Shown: positions 26,313 through 35,611 of the stretch, piece by piece
Position numbering within the stretch: the first letter of the stretch is position 1
Layout: every line of letters begins with the position of its first letter
Assembly (NCBI GenBank): GCA_900321605.1
Contig: ONWR01000001.1
Coordinates: 78,452-142,451 of the forward strand
Direction: 5' to 3'
DNA length: 64,000 bases
Source of the DNA: an uncultured Bacteroidales bacterium
GTDB lineage: Bacteria > Bacteroidota > Bacteroidia > Bacteroidales > Paludibacteraceae
Position numbers and translations under genes: made by a program
The notes under the pieces: model-generated
Databases searched by the model: none
The model's input: only the letters and a program-made list of their open reading frames with translations
What the model was told of the DNA's origin: nothing

Positions 26313-26383
26313 TGTCCACTCGTATATCGGTATTACACCGGATTTTGGTTCCGAGAAGCGAGGTTCGACTCCTCGGTGGACAA
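26313..26383 (+). tRNA. tRNA-Gln (anticodon TTG)
   Basis: Acceptor stem TGTCCAC (26313-26319) pairs with GTGGACA (26376-26382), followed by discriminator A at 26383. The T arm is CGAGG-TTCGACT-CCTCG. The anticodon loop TTTTGGT in CCGGA/TCCGA gives anticodon TTG, reading CAA. The D arm is GTA/TAC. One mismatch (C-A) is at the top of the anticodon stem. CCA is not encoded. Confidence 0.85.
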
Positions 26384-26517
26384 CTCAAGGGTAAACCCCT
26401 CCCTGCCCCTCCCCACAAGGGAGGGCATTTAGTAAAAAGGGGTACGTGTGATGGGATACGGGCAGCATCACGACAATTAACAACTACTGCCCCATATTGA
26501 GTAACACAAATTAAAAA
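26384..26517 (+). other. Leader between tRNA-Gln and rplY with G/C-rich repeat
   Basis: Holds a C-rich/G-rich element (CCCCTCCCTGCCCCTCC, then AAGGGAGGG, about 26396-26428) of the same family as one inside the oxidoreductase gene at 33190-33245. A small stem GTGATG/CATCAC (26448-26473) follows. No second promoter is seen, so rplY is probably transcribed together with the tRNA. Confidence 0.5.
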
Positions 26518-27075
26518 ATGAAAGAATTCGCATTAGTAGGTACTCCGCGTAGCGAGTACGGTAAGAAGGCCGCTAAGGCTCTTCGCGCAGAGGAATTGAT
26601 TCCTTGCAACATCTACGGTTGTGGTCTGAACGCCACCTTCACAGTATCAGCAGCTGACGTTCGCAAGCTCATCTACAGCCCGGACACCCAGATTGTTGAT
26701 CTGACCATCGGTGACACCAAGGCCAAAGCTATCGTTAAAGAGTTGCAGTTCCACCCGATTGACGGCAAAACGCTGCATATTGACTTCCTCGCAGTGGACG
26801 AGAAGAAGCCGGTTGTAGTAGAGATCCCTATTCAGTTGAACGGTCTCGCTGAGGGTGTTAAAGCCGGTGGTAAACTGGTTCAGAACATGCGCAAACTCAA
26901 AGTTCAGGGTATCTACACCGCATTCCCGGATCGCATCAACATCGACGTTACCGAGCTTGGTCTTGGTAAGAAGATCGCCGTTGCTGACGTGAAGATCGAG
27001 GGTCTGAAATTTGTCAACCCTGCTGACGCTTGCGTTGCTGAGGTAAAAGCTACTCGTCAGAGCAAGCAAGGCTAA
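26518..27075 (+). CDS. rplY: 50S ribosomal protein L25/general stress protein Ctc
   Basis: Large-subunit protein binding 5S rRNA, in the longer CTC form with a C-terminal extension; 185 aa. The L25 domain covers about 1-95 (ALVGTPRSEYGKKAAKALRA, then ELQFHPIDGKTLHIDFLAVD) and the TL5-type domain follows (VEIPIQLNGLAEGVKAGGKL). Co-transcription with tRNA-Gln and a structured leader suggests linked control of translation components. Confidence 0.95.
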   Translation: MKEFALVGTPRSEYGKKAAKALRAEELIPCNIYGCGLNATFTVSAADVRKLIYSPDTQIVDLTIGDTKAKAIVKELQFHPIDGKTLHIDFLAVDEKKPVVVEIPIQLNGLAEGVKAGGKLVQNMRKLKVQGIYTAFPDRINIDVTELGLGKKIAVADVKIEGLKFVNPADACVAEVKATRQSKQG

Positions 27076-27173
27076 TGAGTCAAAAGTCGAAAGACAAAAG
27101 ACAAAAGACAGGGGCGAGGCGTTAAACGCCCCGCCTCTCATTTTTAATTCGTAATTTTTAATTTTTAATATAC
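27076..27173. repeat. AAAGACA and TAATTTT heptad arrays
   Basis: AAAGACA units at 27078-27112 and TAATTTT/TAATTCG units at 27138-27172 surround a short GC-rich stretch (GGGGCGAGGCGTTAAACGCC) that can form GGCG/CGCC. The second array reaches the GTG start of pth. Confidence 0.75.
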
Positions 27174-27737
27174 GTGAAATTCCTTATTGTCGGACTTGGA
27201 AATATCGGCGATGAGTACGCCGGTACTCGTCATAACATCGGTTTCATGATGATTGATGCTTTCGCTGCATCGGTTAATGCCACATGGCAGGACAAGCGGT
27301 ACGGCTTTGTAGCCAAATGTCGCGTGAAGAACGCGGAGATGGTCCTGCTCAAACCCTCCACCTATATGAACCTCTCCGGCAATGCCGTGCGCTACTGGCT
27401 CCAACAGGAGAAGATCCCGGTGGAGAACATGCTCGTCTTGGTGGACGACCTCAACCTGCCTTTCGGTACGATACGTATCCGCAAACAGGGTTCCAACGGC
27501 GGACACAACGGACTCGGTAACATACAATCCGTATTAGGAACGGACGCGTACGCACGCGTGCGGTTCGGCATCGGAAACGAGTACACACGCGGTACGCAGA
27601 TCAATTTCGTCTTGGGAGAATGGACCGATGAGGAGAAGAAAAAGATCGATGAGCGTCTGAAAGTGACCACCGAGATCATCCCTTCCTTCTGCCTGCAAGG
27701 CATCGACCGCACGATGAATCAGTTCAACAATAAATGA
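27174..27737 (+). CDS. pth: Peptidyl-tRNA hydrolase
   Basis: Releases tRNA from prematurely dropped peptidyl-tRNA; 187 aa. The N-terminal signature [20 protein letters not shown] carries the catalytic His, with the Asp in [16 protein letters not shown] and GSNGGHNGL following. The start is a GTG at 27174, directly after the heptad array; no ATG is available upstream. Confidence 0.96.
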   Translation: MKFLIVGLGNIGDEYAGTRHNIGFMMIDAFAASVNATWQDKRYGFVAKCRVKNAEMVLLKPSTYMNLSGNAVRYWLQQEKIPVENMLVLVDDLNLPFGTIRIRKQGSNGGHNGLGNIQSVLGTDAYARVRFGIGNEYTRGTQINFVLGEWTDEEKKKIDERLKVTTEIIPSFCLQGIDRTMNQFNNK

Positions 27738-27747
27738 CCCTTCCAAA

Positions 27748-29679
27748 ATGTCGAATCTCAAATCTCACATAGCAAATCACCCTTGGTTTTGTGCAGCTTG
27801 TAATCTTTTGATAGTGATGGCGGCTTATACGCTGTCACGCCTTTTTTTCTTCCTAACGAGTCCGGATCTCTTTCCGAACGTGACGGCGGCTCATCTATGG
27901 GAGATGGTACTTGGCGGTATGCGCTTTGACCTGACGGCTATCCTCTATCTGAGTTCGGTCTATCTGCTTTTGGCATTGTTGCCGCTTCCGATGAAGTGGA
28001 GACAAAATGGTGTATATCAATCGGTTGCCAAGTGGTTCTTCTTGGTACCCAATTTAATCGGTATTGCTGTCAACTGTGCCGACATGGTGTATGTGCGGTT
28101 CACCGACAGACGAACCACCATCACCTTCTTCGATGAGTTCCAGAATGACGGAAACCTGCTCTCTGTCTTTTTGCAAGGCGCTGTGCAATACTGGTACGTG
28201 ACCCTCTTTGCGTTGCTTCTCATGACAGGAGTGGTGATGCTTTTCCGGAAATCATATTTCTCCATGAACGACTCCCGAATCGCTTCGCGTCCATGGATAT
28301 ACTACCCCGTTGAAGTGTTGCTTTTTGTGGTGAGCACGTATTTTATTGTGATCGGCATCCGAGGCGGATTCGGCAAATACACCCGTCCCATCACGCTCAG
28401 CAACGCCCTGCAATATACCGACAGACCGCAGGAGACCATGCTCGTTCTCAACACTCCGTTCTGCATTATGCGTTCTTCCGAAGGAAGCACGTATACCGAT
28501 CCGCATTATTTTGCGGAGGACGAAGTAGCGCAAATCATGACTCCTTGGCATGCACAGCCCTCAGAACCAAAGACTCAGAAACTCAATGTCGTCGTCTTCA
28601 TCTTGGAGTCGTTCGCGGCGGAGCACATCGGTTTTTACAACGAAGGAAGAGGCTACACGCCTTTCTTGGATTCGCTCTTGGCGCAAAGTGTGACGTGGCG
28701 TTACTCTTTCGCTTCCGGTCGCAAGTCGATTGACGCAATGCCTTCGGTACTCTCGTCTATTCCGATGTTGATCAACCCCTATATCGTCACCCCCTATTCC
28801 ACCAACGCCGTCTCTTCTATTGCCGACTGTTTGGGCAACGAAGGCTACACCACAGCTTTCTTCCATGGCGCTCCCAACGGCTCGATGGGATTCCAAGCTT
28901 ATGCCCGTAGTGCCGGGTTTGACAAGTATTACGGTATGGACGAATACCCGAACGCTAATCGCGATTTTGATGGCACTTGGGCGATCTGGGACGAAGAGTT
29001 CCTGCAGTTCTACGCTCACACGATGAGCACGATGACCGAGCCTTTCATGACGGCTGTCTTCACCGCTTCGAGCCATCATCCCTTCAAAGTGCCCGAACGC
29101 TACGAAGGCGTTTTCCCGCAAGGTTCTCAACCGCTTCATCAGTGTATCGGTTACAGCGATCTCGCTATCCGCCGGTTCTTCGAATATGCTAGCACGCAGC
29201 CTTGGTTCGAGAACACGCTGTTTGTCATCACTGCCGATCATACAAACCAACTCTGTACCCCTGCGTACACAAACGCACTCGGTCAATACCGCGTACCGGT
29301 GGCATTCTTCTGTCCGGCTCACCTGCCTGCGGAACAACGAACCGACATCGTCAGCCAGACGGATATTATGCCCTCTGTCTTAGGTTTCACAGGGTACCAA
29401 AAGCCCTATTTCGCTTTCGGCGAGGATGCGCTCACTACCCATAAGCAACATAACTACGCCGTTTGTTACAACAATCCGGTTTTCCAGATCATGAGCGACA
29501 GTCTGCTCATGCAGTTTGACGGAAAAGAGGTGACTTCCCTCTATGCCTACCGAACCGACACGCTGCTCCAACATCCGCTCCCGACCGAACAGGCACCGAC
29601 CGAGATGACCGATTATCTGAAAGCGTATATCCAACAGTATATCCACCGAATGGTGACAAATCAATTGACACATGAGTGA
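27748..29679 (+). CDS. LTA synthase-like sulfatase (phosphoethanolamine/glycerol phosphate transferase type)
   Basis: Inner-membrane alkaline-phosphatase superfamily enzyme, 643 aa. About five TM helices fill the first 210 residues. The extracytoplasmic sulfatase domain begins at VVVFILESFAAEHIGFYNEG, has the nucleophile region near SFASGRKSIDAMPSVLSS and metal sites at VITADHTNQ and SHHPF. It probably transfers a phospho-alcohol group from phospholipid to an envelope glycan; substrate unknown. Its first codons (SNLKSHIANHP) fall in 7-nt-period DNA, so the annotated N-terminus may be partly repeat-derived. Confidence 0.88.
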   Translation: MSNLKSHIANHPWFCAACNLLIVMAAYTLSRLFFFLTSPDLFPNVTAAHLWEMVLGGMRFDLTAILYLSSVYLLLALLPLPMKWRQNGVYQSVAKWFFLVPNLIGIAVNCADMVYVRFTDRRTTITFFDEFQNDGNLLSVFLQGAVQYWYVTLFALLLMTGVVMLFRKSYFSMNDSRIASRPWIYYPVEVLLFVVSTYFIVIGIRGGFGKYTRPITLSNALQYTDRPQETMLVLNTPFCIMRSSEGSTYTDPHYFAEDEVAQIMTPWHAQPSEPKTQKLNVVVFILESFAAEHIGFYNEGRGYTPFLDSLLAQSVTWRYSFASGRKSIDAMPSVLSSIPMLINPYIVTPYSTNAVSSIADCLGNEGYTTAFFHGAPNGSMGFQAYARSAGFDKYYGMDEYPNANRDFDGTWAIWDEEFLQFYAHTMSTMTEPFMTAVFTASSHHPFKVPERYEGVFPQGSQPLHQCIGYSDLAIRRFFEYASTQPWFENTLFVITADHTNQLCTPAYTNALGQYRVPVAFFCPAHLPAEQRTDIVSQTDIMPSVLGFTGYQKPYFAFGEDALTTHKQHNYAVCYNNPVFQIMSDSLLMQFDGKEVTSLYAYRTDTLLQHPLPTEQAPTEMTDYLKAYIQQYIHRMVTNQLTHE

Positions 29680-30082
29680 AGTTCGCGTAGATAAATACCT
29701 CTGGGCGATGCGTATCTATAAGACGCGTTCCATCGCCGCCGACGCTTGTAAGAACGGACGCGTCTCCATCAACGGCGTACAACTCAAGCCGAGCCGTTCG
29801 TTCCATGTGGGAGACATCTTCAACGTCCGCAAAGGACCCGTCACGTACACCTATAAGGTACTACAACTCTCCGAGAACCGCCTCGGTGCCAAACTTGTGC
29901 CCGAATACATGCAGGATTGCACAAGCCCTGCGCAACTGGAGATCCTCGAACTCGCGCGCCTTGCCGGAAACGGCGGACGCGACAGAGGCACTGGTCGTCC
30001 GACCAAGAAAGACCGACGAGACATCGAGACCTTCATGAGTGATAATTACTTAGACGACATTGATTTTGATGATGAAGAGTAA
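29672..30082 (+). CDS. S4-domain RNA-binding protein (Hsp15/HslR-like)
   Basis: A 136-aa protein with an N-terminal S4 fold (RVDKYLWAMRIYKTRSIAAD, then GRVSINGVQLKPSRSFHVGD) followed by a charged C-terminal tail ending in DDIDFDDEE. Hsp15-type proteins bind 50S subunits carrying stalled nascent chains. It overlaps the preceding sulfatase gene by 8 bp and the next gene by 14 bp, so the three are translationally coupled. Confidence 0.9.
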   Translation: MSEVRVDKYLWAMRIYKTRSIAADACKNGRVSINGVQLKPSRSFHVGDIFNVRKGPVTYTYKVLQLSENRLGAKLVPEYMQDCTSPAQLEILELARLAGNGGRDRGTGRPTKKDRRDIETFMSDNYLDDIDFDDEE

Positions 30083-30515
30083 AAAAGAAAATATCGCTGA
30101 ATACATCCTCTATCTTTGGCAGATGGAGGACTACTTGCGTGCTTTTCCGCAGAACGCGGACGCGACGCCGGAGTTGCATGAACTCAACGAGATGATGCAC
30201 CGTGAAGGAATCATGAACGGCGGACATCTGGCTTTGGCCAACAATGCCCTGAACGAACTGGAGGAACTGCACGCGCAGCTCTTGGACGAAGACGCTATGT
30301 ACCGCGCCTCGATCATTCGTCTGCAACCCTCCCTCAACCTCCTCAAGGCAAAAACCGACCGTCCCACGATGAGCGATCTTGAAGCCTGCTTCACCCTGCT
30401 CTACCAGATCATGTTGCTCCATCTGCAGAAACGTCCCGTTTCACCCGAGACCGCGTCAGTTCAGCAGCAAGCGACCAAAGTACTCCGATTCCTAAGCAAT
30501 GCCTACAAATCGTAA
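30069..30515 (+). CDS. DUF4924 family protein
   Basis: A 148-aa, mostly alpha-helical protein (ENIAEYILYLWQMEDYLRAF near the N-terminus, then LNELEELHAQLLDED) resembling the Bacteroidota family DUF4924. No catalytic motif is evident. ATG 30069 or 30072 is used; the start lies within the end of the S4 gene. Function unknown. Next to it, 30516-30573 holds AAATCGT/TCAAATC heptads. Confidence 0.8.
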   Translation: MMKSKKENIAEYILYLWQMEDYLRAFPQNADATPELHELNEMMHREGIMNGGHLALANNALNELEELHAQLLDEDAMYRASIIRLQPSLNLLKAKTDRPTMSDLEACFTLLYQIMLLHLQKRPVSPETASVQQQATKVLRFLSNAYKS

Positions 30516-30573
30516 ATAAAATTCAATCGTCAATAAATCGTACCTCGTAAATCGTCAAATCGTCAATTAAAAT
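30512..30573. repeat. AAATCGT heptad spacer before nth
   Basis: Degenerate 7-nt words (TAAATCG, TCAAATC, GTCAATT) fill this gap and end at the nth start codon. Confidence 0.65.
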
Positions 30574-31209
30574 ATGACACCCCATCATCGTTTTGCACAT
30601 GTTCTCAGTTGGTTTGAAGCCAACATGCCGGTAGCGGAGAGTGAGTTAAACTTCACAAATCCCTTCCAGTGCCTTGTGGCGGTGATGCTCTCCGCCCAAT
30701 GCACCGACAAACGGGTGAACATGGTCACCCCTGCCCTCTTTGCAGCGTACCCCACACCCGAAACCTTGGCCGAAGCCACCTCCGATGAGGTCTTCGAATA
30801 CATCAAATCGGTCAGTTATCCCCGTTCCAAAGCCGAACACCTCGTTCAAATGGCACAACGTCTCGTCTCTGCCTTCCACGGCTTCGTGCCCGATAACATC
30901 GATGACCTTCAGACCCTTCAAGGCGTTGGACGCAAAACGGCGAACGTAGTCTGCGCGGTCATCTGGAATCAACCCACCATGGCGGTGGACACGCATATTT
31001 TTCGGGTCAGCGAACGGCTCGGTCTGACTACCGGCAGCAAGAACCCGCTCCAGACTGAGCGTCAGTTGGTCAAATACATCCCTGCCGACATCATTCCCAA
31101 AGCCCACCACTGGCTCCTTCTGCACGGACGTTACATCTGCCAAGCCCGCAAGCCCAAATGCGAACAATGCGGATTGAGGGAATATTGCAGATTTTTTTCA
31201 AAAAAATAG
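30574..31209 (+). CDS. nth: Endonuclease III (DNA glycosylase/AP lyase)
   Basis: Base-excision-repair enzyme removing oxidised pyrimidines; 211 aa. The HhH motif LQTLQGVGRKTANVV includes the catalytic Lys, the catalytic Asp is in VDTHIFRV, and the C-terminus carries the [4Fe-4S] loop with Cys spacing C-x6-C-x2-C-x5-C (CQARKPKCEQCGLREYC). It ends in a terminator hairpin that overlaps the recA promoter. Confidence 0.96.
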   Translation: MTPHHRFAHVLSWFEANMPVAESELNFTNPFQCLVAVMLSAQCTDKRVNMVTPALFAAYPTPETLAEATSDEVFEYIKSVSYPRSKAEHLVQMAQRLVSAFHGFVPDNIDDLQTLQGVGRKTANVVCAVIWNQPTMAVDTHIFRVSERLGLTTGSKNPLQTERQLVKYIPADIIPKAHHWLLLHGRYICQARKPKCEQCGLREYCRFFSKK

Positions 31210-31240
31210 CACATCTCTTGCACATGTGCTTTTTTTTTTG
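31208..31240 (+). terminator. nth terminator fused to the recA promoter
   Basis: AGCACAT (31208-31214) and ATGTGCT (31224-31230) form a 7-bp stem followed by T10. The loop contains CTTG (31217-31220), the -33 box of recA, and the T-run is the spacer to the -7 box. Confidence 0.7.
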
Positions 31241-31248
31241 TACCTTTG
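31217..31248 (+). promoter_or_regulatory. recA promoter
   Basis: CTTG at 31217-31220 and TACCTTTG at 31241-31248, 20-bp spacer. The palindrome GCACATGTGC (31220-31229) begins at the -33 box. I see no classical LexA box. The leader (31258-31296) is AAATGGT/AAATGAT heptads. Confidence 0.75.
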
Positions 31249-31296
31249 CACCCGCTAAATGAACAAATGGTAAATGATTAAATTGTAAATAGTTTT

Positions 31297-32337
31297 ATGG
31301 CAGAAAAACAAGCACCGAATGCAGACAAACTGAAAGCGCTGCAGGCAGCGATGGCTAAGATTGACAAGAACTACGGCAAAGGCGCCATCATGAAACTGGG
31401 CGACGAGAATATCGAGAACGTACCCGTGATCCCCACCGGCAGTCTGGGGCTGAACTACGCCCTCGGCGTTGGCGGTTACCCCAAAGGACGTATTATCGAG
31501 ATCTACGGTCCCGAGTCGTCCGGTAAAACGACCCTCGCTATTCACGCGATGGCGGAAGTACAAAAACAAGGCGGCATCGCCGCTATCATCGACGCCGAGC
31601 ACGCCTTCGACCGTTTTTACGCAGAGAAACTCGGTGTGAACATCGCCGAACTGTTGATCTCTCAGCCCGATAGCGGCGAGCAAGCACTGGACATCGCCGA
31701 CGAACTCATCCGCTCGGCGGCAGTGGATCTCATCGTCATCGACTCTGTCGCAGCCCTCACCCCGAAAGCGGAGATCGCAGGCGATATGGGCGATAACAAA
31801 GTGGGACTGCAAGCACGTCTGATGTCGCAGGCACTGCGTAAGATGACTGCTTCCGTCAACAAAACAGGTACCACCGTCATCTTCATCAACCAGCTGCGCG
31901 AGAAGATCGGCGTCATGTTCGGAAACCCCGAAACAACCACCGGCGGTAACGCCCTCAAGTTCTACGCCTCTGTCCGTCTCGACATCCGCAAGACGGGTCA
32001 GATCAAAGACGGCGAGCAGATCAAGGGTAACCAAGTGCGCGTCAAAGTGGTGAAAAACAAAGTGGCTCCTCCTTTCAAGAAAGCCGAGTTCGACCTCATG
32101 TTCAACGAAGGTATCTCGCGCATCGGTGAGATCTTGGATTTCGCAGTCGCTACCGAGGTCATCAAGAAAAGCGGTTCGTTCTTCTCGTACGGAGACACCA
32201 AACTTGGTCAAGGACGCGATAAGGTCAAAGAGGTGCTTGCTGACAATCCTGATCTGTGCGAAGAACTCGAAGCTAAGATCAGCGAGCAAGTAAAAGAAAT
32301 GGGTCTGGAGAACGTCCTTTCGAAAATTGGAAAATAA
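31297..32337 (+). CDS. recA: Recombinase RecA
   Basis: ATP-dependent DNA strand-exchange protein and SOS co-protease; 346 aa. Walker A is [14 protein letters not shown], Walker [13 protein letters not shown], the L1/L2 loop regions are [18 protein letters not shown] and [20 protein letters not shown], and the C-terminal domain is complete. The next gene starts inside its last codons (10-bp overlap). Confidence 0.98.
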   Translation: MAEKQAPNADKLKALQAAMAKIDKNYGKGAIMKLGDENIENVPVIPTGSLGLNYALGVGGYPKGRIIEIYGPESSGKTTLAIHAMAEVQKQGGIAAIIDAEHAFDRFYAEKLGVNIAELLISQPDSGEQALDIADELIRSAAVDLIVIDSVAALTPKAEIAGDMGDNKVGLQARLMSQALRKMTASVNKTGTTVIFINQLREKIGVMFGNPETTTGGNALKFYASVRLDIRKTGQIKDGEQIKGNQVRVKVVKNKVAPPFKKAEFDLMFNEGISRIGEILDFAVATEVIKKSGSFFSYGDTKLGQGRDKVKEVLADNPDLCEELEAKISEQVKEMGLENVLSKIGK

Positions 32338-33979
32338 GCAATACATATTGTCCCCGCGCGAAGCGCACGAAGCGGAGCAGAAATGGCGGGTAGTGAAACG
32401 TTCAGTAGATGCACGGCAGCGAGATTTGCGCGTGCATCTTACTGTTCTTACGGATGATCAAGGCAAACCCATCGCCAAAGATGCGCCGATTCCGCTCTAT
32501 GAGCCGCCTGTCTTCCAAGATGTACATCATGCCAAACGGGAGGCTGTCATCATCGGCGCAGGTCCCGCAGGACTGTTTGCTGCCCTCACCCTCATCGAAC
32601 ATGGCATCAAACCCATCATTTACGAAAGAGGAAAGGAAGTAAGCGAAAGGAAAAAAGATATCGCATTGCTGAACCGAAACGAGGGGCTGAATCCCGAGTC
32701 GAACTACTGCTTCGGCGAAGGAGGAGCCGGTACGTTCTCCGACGGCAAACTCTTCTCCCGTTCCAAAAAACGCGGAAACATGCAGCGCGTCATGGAGCTC
32801 TTCCATTTCTTCGGAGCACCCGACACCGTCCTCTACGAAGCACACGCGCATATCGGTTCCGACAAACTGCCCACCATCATCAAAAACATGCGCGAATGTA
32901 TCCTCGCTCATGGCGGAGAAATCCATTTCGAGACGAAAGTCGAGTCCCTAAAAAATCTATCAGCGAAGCGGTCTGTCAGTGAAACGGTCTGTCAGCAAAG
33001 CGGTCTGTCAGCCGAAGGCGGTCTATCGTTGGCGGTGCCAACGATATTGGCGATCGGGCACTCGGCACATGATACATATAGGATGTTAGCAGCCGAAGGC
33101 GTAGCCCTTGAGACCAAAGGCTTTGCTATGGGCGTACGCGCTGAACATCAGCAAGCACTCATTAACAGGCTCATGTATCATCTGACAAAACCCCACCTAA
33201 CCTCCCCACAAGGGAGGAACACTCCCCTTGAGGGGGAGAAGGAGGGGGTTATCAAATTTGTCGGCAATGCCTCCTATTCGCTCGTTACCCAGGTCGATGG
33301 ACGAGGGGTCTATTCGTTCTGTATGTGTCCGGGCGGACACATCGTTCCGGCGGGTAGCACACCCGACACCTGTGTCGTCAACGGAATGTCCGCTTCCCAC
33401 CGCAACTCGCCTTTCGCCAACTCAGGCATGGTCGTACAGATCAATCCCGAAGACATCCCGGGCAACGATCCCCTCCGAGGACTCGAATACCAAGAAGCCC
33501 TTGAACGCCTCGCTTACAGCGAAGCTATCCTACAGCGAAGCGGTCTTACAGGCGAAGCCGATCCTACAGCCGAAGGCGGTCTTACAGCGAAGCGGTCAGC
33601 CGTTGCGCCAGCGCAACGGCTACGCGACTTCGTAGAAGGACGTCCCTCCAAGAACCTGCCGCCTTGCAGCTACCTGCCGGGCATCGTCCCCTCACGCCTC
33701 GACCAGTGGTTACCGCCTCATATCGGCAAACGTCTCCAACAGGGCTTCCGCGACTTTGACAAGAAATATCCGGGCTTCCTTACCAACGAGGCAGTCATCC
33801 TTGGTGTCGAGAGCCGAAGTAGCAGCGCCGTGCGTATCCCTCGTGATCCCGAGACCCTTCAATCTGTCTCCACACCCGGGCTATACCCCTGTGGCGAAGG
33901 AGCCGGCTACGCAGGAGGAATCACCTCTTCCGCACTCGATGGCATCAACGCTGCCCTCAAAATAGCCGACTTGGCATGA
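32327..33979 (+). CDS. NAD(P)/FAD-dependent oxidoreductase (COG2509 type) with three repeat inserts
   Basis: Flavoprotein dehydrogenase of 550 aa, cytoplasmic, unknown substrate. FAD binding is shown by [20 protein letters not shown] (about 75-95) and the C-terminal [36 protein letters not shown] and [12 protein letters not shown] are family segments. Three low-complexity blocks interrupt it: 32955-33044 (16-nt hairpin array, about residues 209-239), 33186-33252 (C/G-rich repeat, about 287-309) and 33523-33622 (hairpin array, about 398-431). All keep the frame open. The start is TTG at 32327, overlapping recA; no in-frame ATG exists upstream of the FAD motif. Confidence 0.88.
   Translation: MENKQYILSPREAHEAEQKWRVVKRSVDARQRDLRVHLTVLTDDQGKPIAKDAPIPLYEPPVFQDVHHAKREAVIIGAGPAGLFAALTLIEHGIKPIIYERGKEVSERKKDIALLNRNEGLNPESNYCFGEGGAGTFSDGKLFSRSKKRGNMQRVMELFHFFGAPDTVLYEAHAHIGSDKLPTIIKNMRECILAHGGEIHFETKVESLKNLSAKRSVSETVCQQSGLSAEGGLSLAVPTILAIGHSAHDTYRMLAAEGVALETKGFAMGVRAEHQQALINRLMYHLTKPHLTSPQGRNTPLEGEKEGVIKFVGNASYSLVTQVDGRGVYSFCMCPGGHIVPAGSTPDTCVVNGMSASHRNSPFANSGMVVQINPEDIPGNDPLRGLEYQEALERLAYSEAILQRSGLTGEADPTAEGGLTAKRSAVAPAQRLRDFVEGRPSKNLPPCSYLPGIVPSRLDQWLPPHIGKRLQQGFRDFDKKYPGFLTNEAVILGVESRSSSAVRIPRDPETLQSVSTPGLYPCGEGAGYAGGITSSALDGINAALKIADLA
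32955..33044. repeat. Intragenic 16-nt hairpin array A
   Basis: GTCTGTCA starts at 32971, 32987 and 33003 (16-nt period), separated by GCGAAGC, GTGAAAC and GCAAAGC, then GCC-GAA-GGC and CGTTGGC-GGT-GCCAACG. The repeat is read in changing frames because 16 is not a multiple of three, yet no stop codon arises. Confidence 0.85.
33186..33252. repeat. Intragenic C/G-rich repeat B
   Basis: AACCTCCCCACAAGGGAGG followed by CTCCCCTTGAGGGGGAG and GGAGGGGGTT forms nested hairpins. It is related to the element in the rplY leader at about 26396-26428. Confidence 0.7.
33523..33622. repeat. Intragenic hairpin array C
   Basis: CTTACAGCGAAGC, CCTACAGCGAAGC, CTTACAGGCGAAGCC, CCTACAGCCGAAGGC and CTTACAGCGAAGC in succession, ending with a 10-bp stem GCCGTTGCGC/GCGCAACGGC with a 2-nt loop (33599-33620). 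Confidence 0.85.
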
Positions 33980-34047
33980 TTATTGCAACAAGAATCACGT
34001 AATTACGTAATACCGTAATCCCGAAAAAAAACTAAAACTATAATACA

Positions 34048-35541
34048 ATGAAAAAGATCTTCTTCTCCGCCCTGATGCTGGGCGCAGCGCTCTTCGCAAG
34101 CGCACAAAGTAAGTACGACCATTATTACACCAACCTGCCCATCGAGATTGAACGCGTGCAGGAAGTGAAATTCCCGTCTACCTCGGTCAACATCGCCCAA
34201 TACGGCGCTGTGCCGGACGGAAAAACCGATTGTACGGAGGCTTTCGACAAAGCCATCAAAGAGCTTTCCAAACAGGGCGGTGGACACGTCATCGTGCCGC
34301 GCGGAGTGTGGAAAACGGGTCCTATTCAACTGCGCAGTAATATTGATCTCCACCTCAGCAAAGGAGCTACTATCCTTGGCTCTGAGAACAAATTGTTATA
34401 CGTTCAGAAAAATGACAGCCTGCGAGACGGTAGCAAGAAATGTCACGCACTCATCTACGGTTCCAAACTCGAGAACGTGGGCATCACCGGTAAGGGTGTG
34501 ATCGACGGTCAAGGCTTCATCTGGCGTCCGATCAAAGAGAAGAAACTCAAACGAGGCGGAGCAGGCGAGTTCTGGGACGAAGCGCTCGCTCTCGGTGGTA
34601 CCATCAAGCCAGATGACAAGACCTACAGCCTCTGGTATCCCTTCAACCTCAATCCCGAACTCGGTATTCCCAATATCGCAGCAACGGCTGAGATCCAAGA
34701 GAAAATGCGTCCGCACTTGGTCAACATCACCGACTCCAAGAACGTTGTAGTGGAGGGTGTCACCCTTCGCAACAGTCCGAAGTTCCACTTGGTACCGACG
34801 CGTATCCAAAACCTCATCATCGAGAATGTCACCATCGATTGTCCGTGGTGGGCGCAGAACGGCGATGCCATGGACCCGGGTAACGTACAAGTAGCCCTCA
34901 TCGCCGGTTGTCATGTCAGCGCTGGTGACGATGGTATCTGTATGAAAGGTGGCGTCGGAGACAAAGGTGTAGAAGCTGGTCCGCAACGCGATTTCCTCAT
35001 CACAAACGATACCGTGTATCGCGCACACGGCGGCTTTGTCATCGGTTCGGAGTTCTGCGGCGGCATGCAGCGTCTCATCGTCAAAGATTGTATGTTCGAT
35101 GGTACCGACATCGGTTGCCGTTTCAAATCGGCTCCGGGTCGTGGAGGTTGGTGTGAAGACATCTATTGCTACAACATCACTATGAAAAATATCCGCGAAG
35201 CGGCTATCTTCTTCCAATCCGGTTACGCGGATCGTTCTGCTGGTGGACGCGGTGCTACCGATAGTGACGACAAGACGAAGTTCTATCCCCATTGGAGCAA
35301 TTTCACCTTCCGTAACATCATCTGTGTGAACCCGCAAACGGCGGTGGACATCACGGGTCTGAAAGGTCTGCCCGTTCATAATCTGCTCTTCGATGGCGTT
35401 AGTTTCTACGGTGTCAAAGAAGGCATCAAGATGGACTACGCAGAGGACATCACTTTCCAGAATTGCACCTTGACCCCTGCCAAAGAGCACACTCTCAAGC
35501 ACACCAAGAACATCATCTGGAACGGCAAACCCCTGGAATAA
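34048..35541 (+). CDS. Glycoside hydrolase family 28 (polygalacturonase-like)
   Basis: Secreted pectin-degrading enzyme, 497 aa, with a signal peptide (MKKIFFSALMLGAALFASAQ). The right-handed beta-helix GH28 motifs are present: AQYGAVPDGKTDCTEAFDKA at the N-terminus, NGDAMDPGN and SAGDDGICMKGG with the catalytic Asp residues, HGGFVIGSE and CRFKSAPGRGG. No Bacteroidota promoter is obvious; the leader carries CGTAATTA-type repeats (33985-34020). It probably works with the pectate lyase and SusCD genes 4-12 kb downstream. Confidence 0.93.
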   Translation: MKKIFFSALMLGAALFASAQSKYDHYYTNLPIEIERVQEVKFPSTSVNIAQYGAVPDGKTDCTEAFDKAIKELSKQGGGHVIVPRGVWKTGPIQLRSNIDLHLSKGATILGSENKLLYVQKNDSLRDGSKKCHALIYGSKLENVGITGKGVIDGQGFIWRPIKEKKLKRGGAGEFWDEALALGGTIKPDDKTYSLWYPFNLNPELGIPNIAATAEIQEKMRPHLVNITDSKNVVVEGVTLRNSPKFHLVPTRIQNLIIENVTIDCPWWAQNGDAMDPGNVQVALIAGCHVSAGDDGICMKGGVGDKGVEAGPQRDFLITNDTVYRAHGGFVIGSEFCGGMQRLIVKDCMFDGTDIGCRFKSAPGRGGWCEDIYCYNITMKNIREAAIFFQSGYADRSAGGRGATDSDDKTKFYPHWSNFTFRNIICVNPQTAVDITGLKGLPVHNLLFDGVSFYGVKEGIKMDYAEDITFQNCTLTPAKEHTLKHTKNIIWNGKPLE

Positions 35542-35611
35542 AGCACCCTTGCCTACCCCTTTTGCCCAATTTAGGTGACAAAATACATTTATTTTGCATT
35601 TTCTTTCCAAA

